Shown here: positions 41,489 through 49,942 of the stretch, one piece after another
Layout: each line of letters starts with the position of its first letter
How positions within the stretch are numbered: the stretch's first letter is position 1
NCBI RefSeq assembly: GCF_023115425.1
Contig: NZ_CP096032.1
Coordinates: 620,001 to 684,000, forward strand
Direction of reading: 5' to 3'
Origin: Synechococcus sp. A10-1-5-1
GTDB taxonomy: Bacteria > Cyanobacteriota > Cyanobacteriia > PCC-6307 > Cyanobiaceae
DNA length: 64,000 nt
Program-made: the position numbers and the translations under genes
The notes under the pieces: generated by a model
What the model saw: the letters and a program-made list of their open reading frames with translations, nothing else
The model's database searches: none
What the model was told of the DNA's origin: nothing

Positions 41489-41790
41489 AAAGAGAACAGA
41501 AGCAAATCAATCTAATGAAGGAAATGACAGACAATCACGGTGCAGCAGATAAGCACCAAGAAGGGTGCACCGAATAGAAGGAACAGAAGGACAGGGACAT
41601 CAACTAGTGATGCCGATAAGTGAACAGAGGAGTGAATGCAAAACGATCCAAGAAACAAAGAGAGCTAAAAGCTGAACGACTGAGCTGCAGGGAAGACCGG
41701 CGAAGACCTAATACTGCGCTGAAACTGCAGCAGATCTGAAACAAGACGAACGCAGTTCCGAAAAAATAGGTTATGTAATGTCAATTTGAA
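41489..41790. other. Purine-rich intergenic region with divergent promoters
   Basis: I see no gene. The plus strand is strongly enriched in A and G. It must hold the promoters of the desaturase (minus) and cfa (plus). GCAGCAGATCTG near 41730 resembles a motif (GAGCAGATCTGC) near 44545, before the next plus-strand genes. Confidence 0.4.
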
Positions 41791-43044
41791 ATGGCCATGA
41801 AGATTCCCTTGGCACTGACATCAGCTACTAAGGCTGCAGATGTCCAGTTCAATGGAAGACGGCCATGGGATGTTCAGGTCAACAACCCAAGACTTTATGG
41901 GGAGATCCTACGTCGAGGGTCTTTGGGGTTTGGCGATGGATATATGAATGGAGACTGGGACTGTGATGACCTCTGCGAGCTGATTAACCGTCTATTAAGG
42001 GCTAAGGCGAATCGACCTTTGAGCTGGTGGACGAGAACAGCTGAAGGCTGGAGATGGGTGCAAGAGAGACTTGTCAATCAGCAGTCAGAAGAAAGAACGC
42101 GTAAAAGAACGAGCCAGCACTACGACATTAATCCAGAGCTATATAGAGCGATGCTAGGGAAAACCATGACCTACAGCTGTGGTTATTGGCGTAATGCAAA
42201 GAGCCTAGACCAAGCACAAGAAGCAAAACTAGAGTTGATATGCAAGAAACTAGAGTTGAAAGAGGGTGAAAGGCTATTAGACCTGGGATGCGGATGGGGC
42301 TCACTGGCGAAACATGCAGCCGAGAACTACGGAGCAAGAGTCACTGGAATAACAGTGTCGAGAGAGCAGGCTGCATATCTCAAGGAGCAAACGACATGGC
42401 AAGACATCAGGGTCAAGGTATGTGACTATCGGCATCTCAATGACTTAGGTGAGGAGCCATTTGACAAGATTGCTTCGGTTGGCATGTATGAGCATGTAGG
42501 AAGGCTGAACGATAAAAGGTTCTATGACGTGATCAGCAAGGCCTTAAAGCCGGAGGGATTGGCACTCATCCACACAATTGGTTCAGTCGAGACAACGCAT
42601 CGGACGGATAAGTGGATCGATCGCTATGTCTTTCCTGGGGGCCGACTTCCATCAGCGGTGGATCTCTGCAAAGGACTAGAGAAGAAGTTCATCATTGAAG
42701 ACTGGGAAAGCTTCGGCACCGACTACGAAAGGACCTTGCGCTGTTGGCATGAAAACCTAGTTCAATCAAAACAAGACCAAGATTTGGTTCTTGACGATCG
42801 AGGCTACCGATTCTGGAAGTTCTACCTACTGAGTTGTGCAGGTTTTTTTAGATCGCGACAAGGTCAGCTGTGGCAAGTGGTACTGAGCAGGCCAGAGCGA
42901 ACTGATACTTATCGGTCATGGAGACCTGCAAGAACTAGAGATGAGGAATGTCCTGCGCTGCAAGTTGAGGCATTCAAAGGTCAACTGAGCTGCAGCGATG
43001 GAAAAGAACGGAAGATTGAAGGCAAGCTAAGAGCCAGCCTTTAA
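41791..43044 (+). CDS. cfa: Cyclopropane-fatty-acyl-phospholipid synthase
   Basis: A 417-residue enzyme that adds a methylene from S-adenosylmethionine across lipid double bonds. SAM motif LLDLGCGWGSL at residues ~163-173, TSQHYDINPELY before it, MTYSCGYW, and VGMYEHVG with the catalytic Glu region follow the Cfa order. DYERTLRCWHENL is also typical. Cfa is widespread in bacteria but scattered in picocyanobacteria. Seven bp separate it from the sigma factor gene, so the two are probably co-transcribed. Its codon use is AT-richer than that of the flanking core genes. Confidence 0.92.
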   Translation: MAMKIPLALTSATKAADVQFNGRRPWDVQVNNPRLYGEILRRGSLGFGDGYMNGDWDCDDLCELINRLLRAKANRPLSWWTRTAEGWRWVQERLVNQQSEERTRKRTSQHYDINPELYRAMLGKTMTYSCGYWRNAKSLDQAQEAKLELICKKLELKEGERLLDLGCGWGSLAKHAAENYGARVTGITVSREQAAYLKEQTTWQDIRVKVCDYRHLNDLGEEPFDKIASVGMYEHVGRLNDKRFYDVISKALKPEGLALIHTIGSVETTHRTDKWIDRYVFPGGRLPSAVDLCKGLEKKFIIEDWESFGTDYERTLRCWHENLVQSKQDQDLVLDDRGYRFWKFYLLSCAGFFRSRQGQLWQVVLSRPERTDTYRSWRPARTRDEECPALQVEAFKGQLSCSDGKERKIEGKLRASL

Positions 43045-43051
43045 CCACATC

Positions 43052-43933
43052 ATGGGCGATACCTTCGGGGACTATCTACGTACGATTGGAAGGGTACCGT
43101 TATTGACGGCGCAGGAGGAGATTCATCTCGGCTTAATTGTGAAGGAGTGGAAGGAGACAGACGGACCCTCGCGCTCGTTAGAGAAGAGAGGGAAGAGAGC
43201 AATGAATAGGATTGTCACAGCAAATTTGCGTTTGGTGGTGACTGTCTGCCTAAAATACAAAAGACGGCTAAGTCAATACGGTCATGACCCGATGGATCTT
43301 GTTCAGGCAGGAAACCTAGGATTGCTGAGAGCATCAGAGAAATATGATCCCAGTCGGGGATATAAGTTTTCTACGTATGCGTACTGGTGGATAAGGCAGT
43401 CAATTAATAGACACTTGCAAGAACATAGTGGAAATATGCGGATACCTCCAACGCTGACTAACCTGGCGCAAAAGGTTCACATGGCTCAGAGCGTAAGTGA
43501 GGATGGGACGACATTGGAGGAGCTGGCGGGAGCATTAGGTGAATCGTCCAAGAGAATCTTGCACGCGCTGACAGTAAACTATCGTGGCAACACTGTGTCA
43601 CTCGATCAACAGCTTTCAAGTTCAGATGGGTCGATGACCTTACTCGATACAGTGTCAGATGGGATTGGGCCAGAAATCGAAGAAGACTACACCTGGATGC
43701 ACGATCAGATGGAGATTCTGTCAACACCAGAGTTTGATGTGATAAGGCTGCGTTATGGGGAAGAAAAACAACGGTCCTACGCTGATGTCGCAAAGCTGAT
43801 GGGTCGCTCAAAAGACCAAGTGCAGCGCCTCGAACGTTACGCGCTCATCAAATTGAGGAAGAAGATTATGCCCATGCTGAATCCAGAGTTGACAACCTGG
43901 AGTGAACAGGCCAAAGCCCCAAAGAATGTCTAA
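43052..43933 (+). CDS. Divergent group 2 sigma-70 factor
   Basis: A 293-residue sigma factor. Region 1.2 DYLRTIGRVPLLTAQEE, region 2 DPMDLVQAGNLGLLRASEKYDPSRGYKFSTYAYWWIRQSI, then regions 3 and 4 (EFDVIRLRYGEEKQRSYADVAKLMGRSKDQVQRLE). Region 2.4 is conventional, but the segment after it (GNMRIPPTLTNLAQ) departs from the IRLPIHI usual in cyanobacterial group 2 factors, and region 4.2 is short and altered. It may recognise a modified -35 element. Position just behind cfa suggests a stress-linked regulon. Confidence 0.88.
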   Translation: MGDTFGDYLRTIGRVPLLTAQEEIHLGLIVKEWKETDGPSRSLEKRGKRAMNRIVTANLRLVVTVCLKYKRRLSQYGHDPMDLVQAGNLGLLRASEKYDPSRGYKFSTYAYWWIRQSINRHLQEHSGNMRIPPTLTNLAQKVHMAQSVSEDGTTLEELAGALGESSKRILHALTVNYRGNTVSLDQQLSSSDGSMTLLDTVSDGIGPEIEEDYTWMHDQMEILSTPEFDVIRLRYGEEKQRSYADVAKLMGRSKDQVQRLERYALIKLRKKIMPMLNPELTTWSEQAKAPKNV

Positions 43934-43964
43934 CTCCTTGGGGCCACAGGCTAAAAGGAAAGGG

Positions 43965-44213
43965 TCAGAGACGACGGTAGGCGTTAGGAGCACCACGCTC
44001 AAACTTATTACTCGTAGCTTGGGCAAGCGGTTGAGCAGGCAGTGATTGCTTGTGGCTGTCACGCAGAGCGTCTTCGAGAAGAAAGGCACAGAGATTGGAT
44101 ACAGAACGTCCTTCCTCCTCGGATCGATTTAAGAGTTCCTCATGAACGTGATAGCTCAAGGTAATAGAAATACGGCGTGGTTGACGCTGGAGCACACGAA
44201 CGCGGTCATTCAT
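43965..44213 (-). CDS. Ribbon-helix-helix protein, copy A
   Basis: An 82-residue protein from ATG 44213 (a start at 44264 is possible). RRISITLSYHVHEELLNRSEEEGRSVSNLCAFLLEDAL fits a MetJ/Arc RHH fold: one beta strand and two helices. It shares the core EGRSxSNLxAxLLExxL with frames at 48965 and 52741. A Lys/Arg-containing tail follows. Convergent with the sigma factor gene. No toxin partner lies beside it. Probably a DNA-binding regulator. Confidence 0.75.
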   Translation of the reverse strand: MNDRVRVLQRQPRRISITLSYHVHEELLNRSEEEGRSVSNLCAFLLEDALRDSHKQSLPAQPLAQATSNKFERGAPNAYRRL

Positions 44214-44985
44214 AGGAAAATGGAGAATGAGAGGATTGGTGAACTGGAAGGTCTCCCCTACCAATCATGAGAATAGAAGCTTTAGAGAGGTCAAAATACA
44301 GAGAACAGAGTCAAAAGCAGGACGGATCCGCAGCATGCTGCAGAAGGTAGAGGGAACAATGAAGCGAAGTGAGGCATAGGGGAAGGATGAATCAGGTGAC
44401 ATGGAGTTGTGAACCAAGAGAGAAAAAGGGGGAGGTCAAAGGAGGATGAGTGAATCTCATGTGATTAAAAAGCCGAGAAAAAGGGAGAAGAGAAGAATGG
44501 AAGGTCGTAAGAACTAGATGAGAGGAGGATATGCAGCAGATACTGAGCAGATCTGCCGAAAAGCGGTTCAGGACTGCAAGAGTCAGCTATCTATAGAGTA
44601 ACGGAGAAACAAATATGATTCAGGCAAAAACTGCACTCAAGGCAGAGTCCAGATTCACCAAGGGGATGCCGAGGCACTCGGGATGTGGGACGAGGTCCAG
44701 GGGAAGGGAAGAGAAAAGTGCCAGGAACGAAAGACTACAGATTTTAGAAGAGAATAGTAGAGAGATAGACCATATGTGCCATAGAGAAGCAAGAGAGGAT
44801 AAAGAGAGGAGGAAGGGGATTGATAGTAAAACAAGATTTCAGGCAGGATTGAGCAAAGAGATTAGAACAGGCAAAAAAGAAGAACAGTCATTGAAAGGCA
44901 TAGAACAGAAAGAAGAAAAGAAGAAGCTGGGTGTGGTAAACGCCAAGATAAGGATGGAAGAAAGAAGAGCTGCGGCAGAGGAAGA
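44214..44985. other. Purine-rich region of doubtful coding capacity
   Basis: The plus strand is nearly all A/G in long runs. A 124-residue frame (44615-44989, ATG) encodes a Lys/Glu/Arg-rich, low-complexity product that reads as translated purine tract. It overlaps the next gene's start by 4 bp (ATGA), a point in its favour. The palindrome GCAGATCTGC at 44547-44556 lies upstream. I see no RNA gene. Confidence 0.4.
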
Positions 44986-45984
44986 ATGAACATGAGGGCA
45001 GCGAGCTATCCAGTACCAAAAGACGAGGAACAAAGACTCCGAGACCTAAGGAGACATGGGGTACTAGACACAAACCATGATGAAAATTTCGAGCGGATTG
45101 TGAGTCTGACCGCAGAAGTTTTTGATGCTCCAATAACAATGATATCTTTGGTGGATCAGCAACGTCAGTGGTTTTTGGCTAGTAACGGATTGAATGTGAC
45201 AGAAACGCCGAGAGAAGTAGCATTCTGCGCTTACACAATCAATCAGGACAAGTCTCTGATCGTTCCAGACGCAAAAGTCGACTATCGCTTCAGACAAAAT
45301 CCACTTGTAACAGGCTCACCGTATATACGCTTCTATGCAGGAACACCACTGAAGTCAACTAGAGGTCACAATTTGGGGACGCTGTGCATTGTCGATAACA
45401 AGGAACGAGAACTGAACGAGAAAGAAGTCAGGATCTTAGAATTATTAGCTCAATTGGTAATACGTGAACTGGAGTTAAGGCGCAAGGCCTTGATCTGCCC
45501 ACTGACTGAAGTATTCAACAGAGAGAGCTTTTTGCAACTTGCAAAGATCGAGACGCAAGAAGCGAAAGACAAAGGGAAAGGGCTAAGCCTACTGTTATTT
45601 GACATCGATAACTTTGGTCAAATCAACAATCGATGGGGACATGAGGCGGGGAATCGGGTATTAAAGGAAATCTGTAGTGCGGTAAAGTCCTTACTCGAGG
45701 AAAGTGATTTATTTGGCCGAGTTGGTGATAACGAGTTTGCTGTCTTAATGCTAGACAGAGAGATGGAGTCATGCCTCGAGTTATCAGAGAGGATAAGAGT
45801 AGTCTTAGAAGAGCAGAAAGGTGTCTTTGATCATTCGGACTATCAACCATTAATGAGTGGCGGTTTGACCAATATGTCGACAACCGATAACTCGTTTTTT
45901 GAGATATTAAAGCGAAGTCAGGATGCACTTGACTTAGCGAAAGGCAATGGACGTAATCAGGTTGTAAGAATGCTAAGCCAATAA
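44986..45984 (+). CDS. GAF-GGDEF protein with altered signature
   Basis: A 332-residue cytoplasmic protein. A GAF domain (residues ~20-165: FERIVSLTAEVFDAPITMISLVD, RFYAGTPLKSTRGHNLGTLCIVD) is followed by a GGDEF domain (LLFDIDNFGQINNRWGHEAGNRVLKEI). The signature is G247-D-N-E-F in place of GGDEF, and no RxxD inhibitory site precedes it. The two changed positions may abolish diguanylate cyclase activity and leave a GTP or c-di-GMP sensor. It ends in a terminator. Confidence 0.85.
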   Translation: MNMRAASYPVPKDEEQRLRDLRRHGVLDTNHDENFERIVSLTAEVFDAPITMISLVDQQRQWFLASNGLNVTETPREVAFCAYTINQDKSLIVPDAKVDYRFRQNPLVTGSPYIRFYAGTPLKSTRGHNLGTLCIVDNKERELNEKEVRILELLAQLVIRELELRRKALICPLTEVFNRESFLQLAKIETQEAKDKGKGLSLLLFDIDNFGQINNRWGHEAGNRVLKEICSAVKSLLEESDLFGRVGDNEFAVLMLDREMESCLELSERIRVVLEEQKGVFDHSDYQPLMSGGLTNMSTTDNSFFEILKRSQDALDLAKGNGRNQVVRMLSQ

Positions 45985-45985
45985 G

Positions 45986-46010
45986 AACCGCCTACGTAAT
46001 GTAGGCGGTT
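45986..46010. terminator. Terminator hairpin after the GAF-GGDEF gene
   Basis: A perfect 10-bp stem AACCGCCTAC/GTAGGCGGTT with a GTAAT loop, one base after the stop. It may serve the convergent hsp20 gene as well. The T run is weak. Confidence 0.7.
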
Positions 46011-46027
46011 AGGATTAGCTGAAGGAT

Positions 46028-46459
46028 CTAGTTGACTGGAACCGGACGGTCCTCCTCGATTTGAGAGACATCATGCTTAGCGATGGTGACCGTTAGCTCG
46101 CCATGCTCACAAGTGGCCGAGATCTCAGCGGTGTTGACATCGTCTGGCAAAGAGAAGCTGCGGCAAAAACTGCCATAGGCTCTCTCAAGACGATGGAAGC
46201 GGGGTCGAAGCTCACGATCTTCGAGCGTACGCTCACCCTGAATCGTTAGTCGATTACCTGAAAGACTGACAGTAATATCTTGCTTTTGAAGCCCGGGGAC
46301 ATCAGCCTTGATTTGATACTGAGAATCGCTTTCAAAGATATCAACCCGTGGGCCGATATCAAGTGAACTCGGTGAAGCAATCCTGACACCAGGCCAACTC
46401 AGGGTTCGATCAAGGATGGACTGAATGTCGGTAAGGGGCTCCCATTTTGCGAGGTCCAT
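46028..46459 (-). CDS. Small heat-shock protein Hsp20
   Basis: A 143-residue alpha-crystallin chaperone. The core runs from VDIFESDSQYQIKADVPGLQKQDITVSLSGNRLTIQGER to the GELTVTIAK strand; the Y-G-SFCRSFSLPDDV segment is typical of bacterial class A Hsp20. The C-terminal I-x-I/V anchor is weak (DRPVPVN). Convergent with the GAF-GGDEF gene. Confidence 0.93.
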   Translation of the reverse strand: MDLAKWEPLTDIQSILDRTLSWPGVRIASPSSLDIGPRVDIFESDSQYQIKADVPGLQKQDITVSLSGNRLTIQGERTLEDRELRPRFHRLERAYGSFCRSFSLPDDVNTAEISATCEHGELTVTIAKHDVSQIEEDRPVPVN

Positions 46460-46619
46460 GAGAAAGCTTGTATGTTGCTAAGTGCCAACGAAAGGTAGAA
46501 TCAAGAAAAGCAGATAACAGAGTGAGAAGCAAAACTGGATCAGATGTACGGCATTATTGGTGAAGAAGGTAGGAAGCTAGAGCTAATAAGAACAAGATGG
46601 ATAGACAGGTAAAGGCGAG

Positions 46620-47897
46620 ATGAATGAAGAACAGAGGCAGAGATTTGTGAAGGGACCAAAAGGAGAGTGGCAACAATATCAGAACTGGCAATGGGTCTTG
46701 GAACCAAGGGATAGGATGAATGTAGCTATTAGATTTCTGGGTTCTGAAAAACGATTAAGGACATTTGATGAGTCCCTAATAGAAGAAGCATGCGAGATTG
46801 CAGGTTTGCCAGGGCTAATGACACCTGTGGTGTTAATGCCCAACACGCATAGGAGGTTTGGTTCGCTCTATGGATATGTCGCAGCATTTAGAAAGGGAAG
46901 GGAATCACTCATTCGACCTGGTGCTATCGAAATTGATAATGCCTGGGGGAGTCGCCTTCTAAAAACAAATCTCAAACGTGATGTAGTGGAAGAAGAGAGG
47001 GAGAAATTAGCTCATGTACTAGAGACTAGAATCGTAGAAGGCCTGAAGAATCGAGGATTTGAGAACTATGGAATGGACTCGATCGAACGTCTATTGAGAA
47101 ATGGGGCTCACTGGATAACAGAACAGGGAATTGGATACCTTGAAGATCTAGTAAGATGCGAAGATCTGGGAAGAATGCAATACGCCGATCCGGGGGCAAT
47201 CTCGGCACAGGCAAAAATGGCATTTAAGGATCGACTCAGTCATATTGGCAATGGAAATCATCATCTAGAGATACAAGTGATAGATCAGACCTTTGATCTA
47301 GAACGGTTAAACGCATTAGGTTTAGGGGAAGCAGATGTACTCGTTTTGATTGAGGCCGGATCGGCAGGTCTGAGTCAAAAGATATGTCGCGAAGAAACAG
47401 TGATTCTCGGAAAAGACCTATGGCAGCCCATTGAGTCTCAACACGGCAAAGAACTACTTGGGTCAATGCATGCCTGTCTCAATGCTGCTGCAGCTTATCG
47501 ACAGCTATTAACTCATCTCGTACGAGAAGCCATTGGGAGTATATGGCCTGATAGTCAAATCACAAATATTGTTGATATGTCCTCGAATAGCTACAAGCGA
47601 GAGCAACATGTCATTGGTCATGACAGCGTAGATCTATGGATTTGGCGTAGGGGTGCTGTACATGCCAATGGTCCATCGCACTACACAGAAAATGGGGAAT
47701 ACGAGTCAATGGGACGACCACTGATTCTCGGGGGAGCAATGGGCTCACATACAACCATTCTGTGTGGAGTCGATCAATCAGAAGAGCTCGCACTCTCCAG
47801 TGCACCATATGGAGCAGGGGCGGATGAATTGGCCGAGCAAGTAGGACTTGCACGGCCAATCGCTCGGCTAAAACCACTGTTTTGCCTTCAAGGCTAG
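46620..47897 (+). CDS. RtcB-family protein with most catalytic ligands replaced
   Basis: A 425-residue protein that aligns by eye over the whole length of the RNA ligase RtcB: IEIDNAWGSRLLKTNL, GNGNHHLEIQVID, LVLIEAGSAGLSQK, MHACLNAAAAYRQLL, SSNSYKRE, WRRGAVHANGP, PLILGGAMGSHTTILCG, APYGAGADEL. In active RtcB the matching blocks hold D-x-x-C, GNH, HSGSRG, HN and CHGxGR. Here D106 and H214 remain, but the metal Cys is W109, one metal His is E245, another is S322, and the guanylylated His is Y397. Ligation by the known route therefore looks impossible. The fold may have been adapted for RNA binding or another reaction. Confidence 0.85.
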   Translation: MNEEQRQRFVKGPKGEWQQYQNWQWVLEPRDRMNVAIRFLGSEKRLRTFDESLIEEACEIAGLPGLMTPVVLMPNTHRRFGSLYGYVAAFRKGRESLIRPGAIEIDNAWGSRLLKTNLKRDVVEEEREKLAHVLETRIVEGLKNRGFENYGMDSIERLLRNGAHWITEQGIGYLEDLVRCEDLGRMQYADPGAISAQAKMAFKDRLSHIGNGNHHLEIQVIDQTFDLERLNALGLGEADVLVLIEAGSAGLSQKICREETVILGKDLWQPIESQHGKELLGSMHACLNAAAAYRQLLTHLVREAIGSIWPDSQITNIVDMSSNSYKREQHVIGHDSVDLWIWRRGAVHANGPSHYTENGEYESMGRPLILGGAMGSHTTILCGVDQSEELALSSAPYGAGADELAEQVGLARPIARLKPLFCLQG

Positions 47898-47899
47898 GA

Positions 47900-48208
47900 T
47901 CAGATCAGTGGTGCTGATTGAGTGCGAGTTCGTCTGAGAGACTCATCAAGATCGCAGGGCGTGTAATCACCGCAGCATTGGTTGCCAGAGGTATGCGGCC
48001 AAAAGGCTATCGGCAATTGAAAGTCTGCAGAAAAAAGATCAGAGGAAATGGAGGAGAAGTTGCGCGCTCCATTACTAATTTCTATTGACTCCATACGATA
48101 GTGAGCTGGTGCATGACGAGTACATGGTGCAAGATTACCAAGATTAGAGTTTTGCAGCCCATTGGCTTGATCCCAATAGGAACATGTCTGGCAGTGCTGA
48201 TGGTTCAT
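47900..48208 (-). CDS. Cys-rich small protein (CxxC ... WPxT ... CGDY)
   Basis: A 102-residue protein from ATG 48208. C-x2-C (CQTCSYW) near the start, a Cys-x-x-His-Ala-Pro (CTRHAPAHY), then FWPHT and QCCGDYTP give a spaced set of metal-ligand residues seen in a widespread uncharacterised family with C-C-HAP-WP-CGD pattern. Probably a zinc or iron-sulfur binding protein. Convergent with the RtcB-like gene, only 2 bp apart. Confidence 0.65.
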   Translation of the reverse strand: MNHQHCQTCSYWDQANGLQNSNLGNLAPCTRHAPAHYRMESIEISNGARNFSSISSDLFSADFQLPIAFWPHTSGNQCCGDYTPCDLDESLRRTRTQSAPLI

Positions 48209-48718
48209 CGTAGGATTCTGACCAATCCGATTTAAGAAATGACAGTCAGCGGAGGGAAGAAAGTGCAGCCGATAAAGCACAGAATTACCGCAACAAGAAA
48301 GCAGCTAAGAATGAACTGGGAACAAAGAGATGAGTTATCGCGAAAGGATGTAAATAAGGAAATGCAGCGAGCGCGCATCAAATAGCGCAAAAGATAAAAT
48401 ACACTGAGGAAATATTCAATGTGGCAATAGGTAGCAAGCGAAAAACACTTTAGGGACATCAATAAGACCTGCCAGAAAAGAAATAGAGATAAAGATCAAA
48501 GAGCATCAGTTATGAGGCAGATCGGAGAATTGCTCAAGCCGCTTGGAGTAACTGGGTTAAGTAGGAATGCAATCAATCAGATAGGCGTGCAACTCGAACC
48601 GAATCGAAGGATCCGATGAAGCCGGCCCCAGAGCAGCAAGGCCCCATCGAGCCGCATGGTGTGGCAAAGTGATGCAGAACGCAGCGAGTTCAACTCAGAG
48701 ACGCTCTAGGCAAAGCTG
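48209..48718. other. Intergenic region, no convincing gene
   Basis: A minus-strand frame of 76 residues (48232-48462) contains one hydrophobic segment but begins inside a low-complexity stretch; I do not call it. The right part (48480-48710) is purine-rich on the plus strand and should hold the promoter for the RHH protein at 48719. Confidence 0.35.
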
Positions 48719-48931
48719 ATGACACGCAAGCAACTGTCAATGGTTTTGCCACCAGAGCTGCTGGAGCAGATCAAGGCACGAGCGAACAGCTTGGGCATCA
48801 GCACTACGGCCTACATCACCCGCTTGGTACGGCGTGATTTGGGGTTGGAGGTCATGGAGGACGTTGAATCGCGCCTGGAGGAGCTGGAAAACCGGCTAAA
48901 GGCCCTTGAACCACCCAGAAGAGACGCTTGA
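48719..48931 (+). CDS. Ribbon-helix-helix (CopG-like) protein
   Basis: A 70-residue protein. RKQLSMVLPPELLEQIKARANSLGISTTAYITRLVRRDLG is a standard CopG-type RHH unit, followed by a heptad-rich helix (DVESRLEELENRLKALE) likely to form a coiled coil. It differs from the EGRSxSNL subfamily found three times nearby. 33 bp upstream of another RHH gene. Confidence 0.82.
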   Translation: MTRKQLSMVLPPELLEQIKARANSLGISTTAYITRLVRRDLGLEVMEDVESRLEELENRLKALEPPRRDA

Positions 48932-48964
48932 ATCTATAGGCTATGTAGACTGGTTCTCAGGTCA

Positions 48965-49156
48965 ATGGATCGTGCGCGCTCGGACGCTGTGGAAGCTTCG
49001 ATGAGCGGAGCCCGGACAGCACGGGTTTGCGTCAGCGTCAGCAGTAATACACACGAAAAACTGCGTGCGATCGCTGCAGAGGAGGGGCGGAGCCTGAGCA
49101 ACCTGTGTGCTCACCTATTGGAGCAAGCACTCGAGGAGCGGATCGGAGCGCGATAA
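48965..49156 (+). CDS. Ribbon-helix-helix protein, copy B
   Basis: A 63-residue protein. ARVCVSVSSNTHEKLRAIAAEEGRSLSNLCAHLLEQALEE carries the same core as copies A and C. An alternative ATG at 49001 would give a 51-residue form that retains the whole fold. It sits between the CopG-like gene and the HLIP gene on the same strand and could regulate either. Confidence 0.75.
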   Translation: MDRARSDAVEASMSGARTARVCVSVSSNTHEKLRAIAAEEGRSLSNLCAHLLEQALEERIGAR

Positions 49157-49246
49157 CAGCTGCAGCACTTAGCACCCATTCAGCAGCAATTTGGGGAAAT
49201 GAATTCTCACAGACGCGAGAAGCAGCTTGCATGAGTAGGTCAATAC

Positions 49247-49408
49247 ATGATGGACATGAACAAGAAAATCAACTGGGGTTGGACCGAACAAGCTGAACGA
49301 TGGAACGGGCGCTTGGCGATGCTGGGCTTTGTTATTGGATTAGCAACCGAGCTGATGACCAATCAAGGCGTGTTCCAACAAATCAAAAGCGTATTTCCCT
49401 TCGCCTAA
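49247..49408 (+). CDS. hli: High-light-inducible protein, island copy
   Basis: A 53-residue HLIP: WTEQAERWNGRLAMLGFVIGLATELMTNQG retains the chlorophyll-binding E-x-x-N-x-R helix. Starts at ATG 49247 (another at 49256). Compared with the copy at 37799 it has a longer, hydrophobic C-terminus (FQQIKSVFPFA). Codon use follows the AT-rich island, suggesting acquisition or long residence there. Confidence 0.92.
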   Translation: MMDMNKKINWGWTEQAERWNGRLAMLGFVIGLATELMTNQGVFQQIKSVFPFA

Positions 49409-49494
49409 GCACATTTGCCGCATCGATGCTGCAAAGGTCACAAACAGATCCTAGGGGGTAAGAAAGTAGTGGTTCCACACGCAATGAGATTGCC

Positions 49495-49719
49495 ATGACT
49501 GCTGGTGACTGGGAAGTGGGGTTCAAAGGACAGAGCCTTGAGGAACTCCTAAATGGGGACGATGCGGCTCAAACCCTGTGGTTTCTCGCTGGTTATTTAA
49601 AAGGAATGTCGGATGGCAGTGAGATGCATGCAGGGGTAAGGCAAATGCTGTTTGAAGTCACAGGTGAAAACAGCTGGAGACTTCAGTCAAAGGCAATCAC
49701 TGAGAATGCAAGACGATAA
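49495..49719 (+). CDS. Small hypothetical protein, 74 residues
   Basis: A soluble, acidic protein (SLEELLNGDDAAQTLWFLAGYLKGMSDG). No family recognised. 7 bp before the next small gene, which overlaps the ATPase gene, so all three are likely co-transcribed. Confidence 0.55.
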   Translation: MTAGDWEVGFKGQSLEELLNGDDAAQTLWFLAGYLKGMSDGSEMHAGVRQMLFEVTGENSWRLQSKAITENARR

Positions 49720-49726
49720 TCAATAG

Positions 49727-49942
49727 ATGTTTGTGAGCAAAGAAGAACCCATCCGCATAACAACAGGATGTTATACGGTCAGAATCTCCGAACTCAAGCG
49801 TGAATTAGAAGATATATTCGAACACTCAAGGAAAACAAAACATACTGAGGATGAGGTCGAAAGTCTGACTCAAAGGGTAAAGCCCATTTACGGAGCAATT
49901 ATTGCAATGTATGGAGAAGTCAGACAGACACAACAAGAATGA
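49727..49942 (+). CDS. Small hypothetical protein, 71 residues
   Basis: A helical, highly charged protein (ISELKRELEDIFEHSRKTKHTEDEVESLTQRV). Its stop overlaps the ATPase start (ATGA), indicating coupled translation, so it may be an accessory or regulatory partner of the pump. No family recognised. Confidence 0.6.
   Translation: MFVSKEEPIRITTGCYTVRISELKRELEDIFEHSRKTKHTEDEVESLTQRVKPIYGAIIAMYGEVRQTQQE

Noticed and set aside
44615-44989. 124-residue Lys/Glu/Arg-rich frame as a confident gene
   Set aside because: The product looks like a translated purine tract of low complexity. Only the ATGA overlap with the next gene supports it, so it is mentioned within the gap entry but not called.
47900-48280. 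126-residue form of the Cys-rich protein
   Set aside because: The conserved-looking part begins at ATG 48208; the extra N-terminus lacks any pattern.
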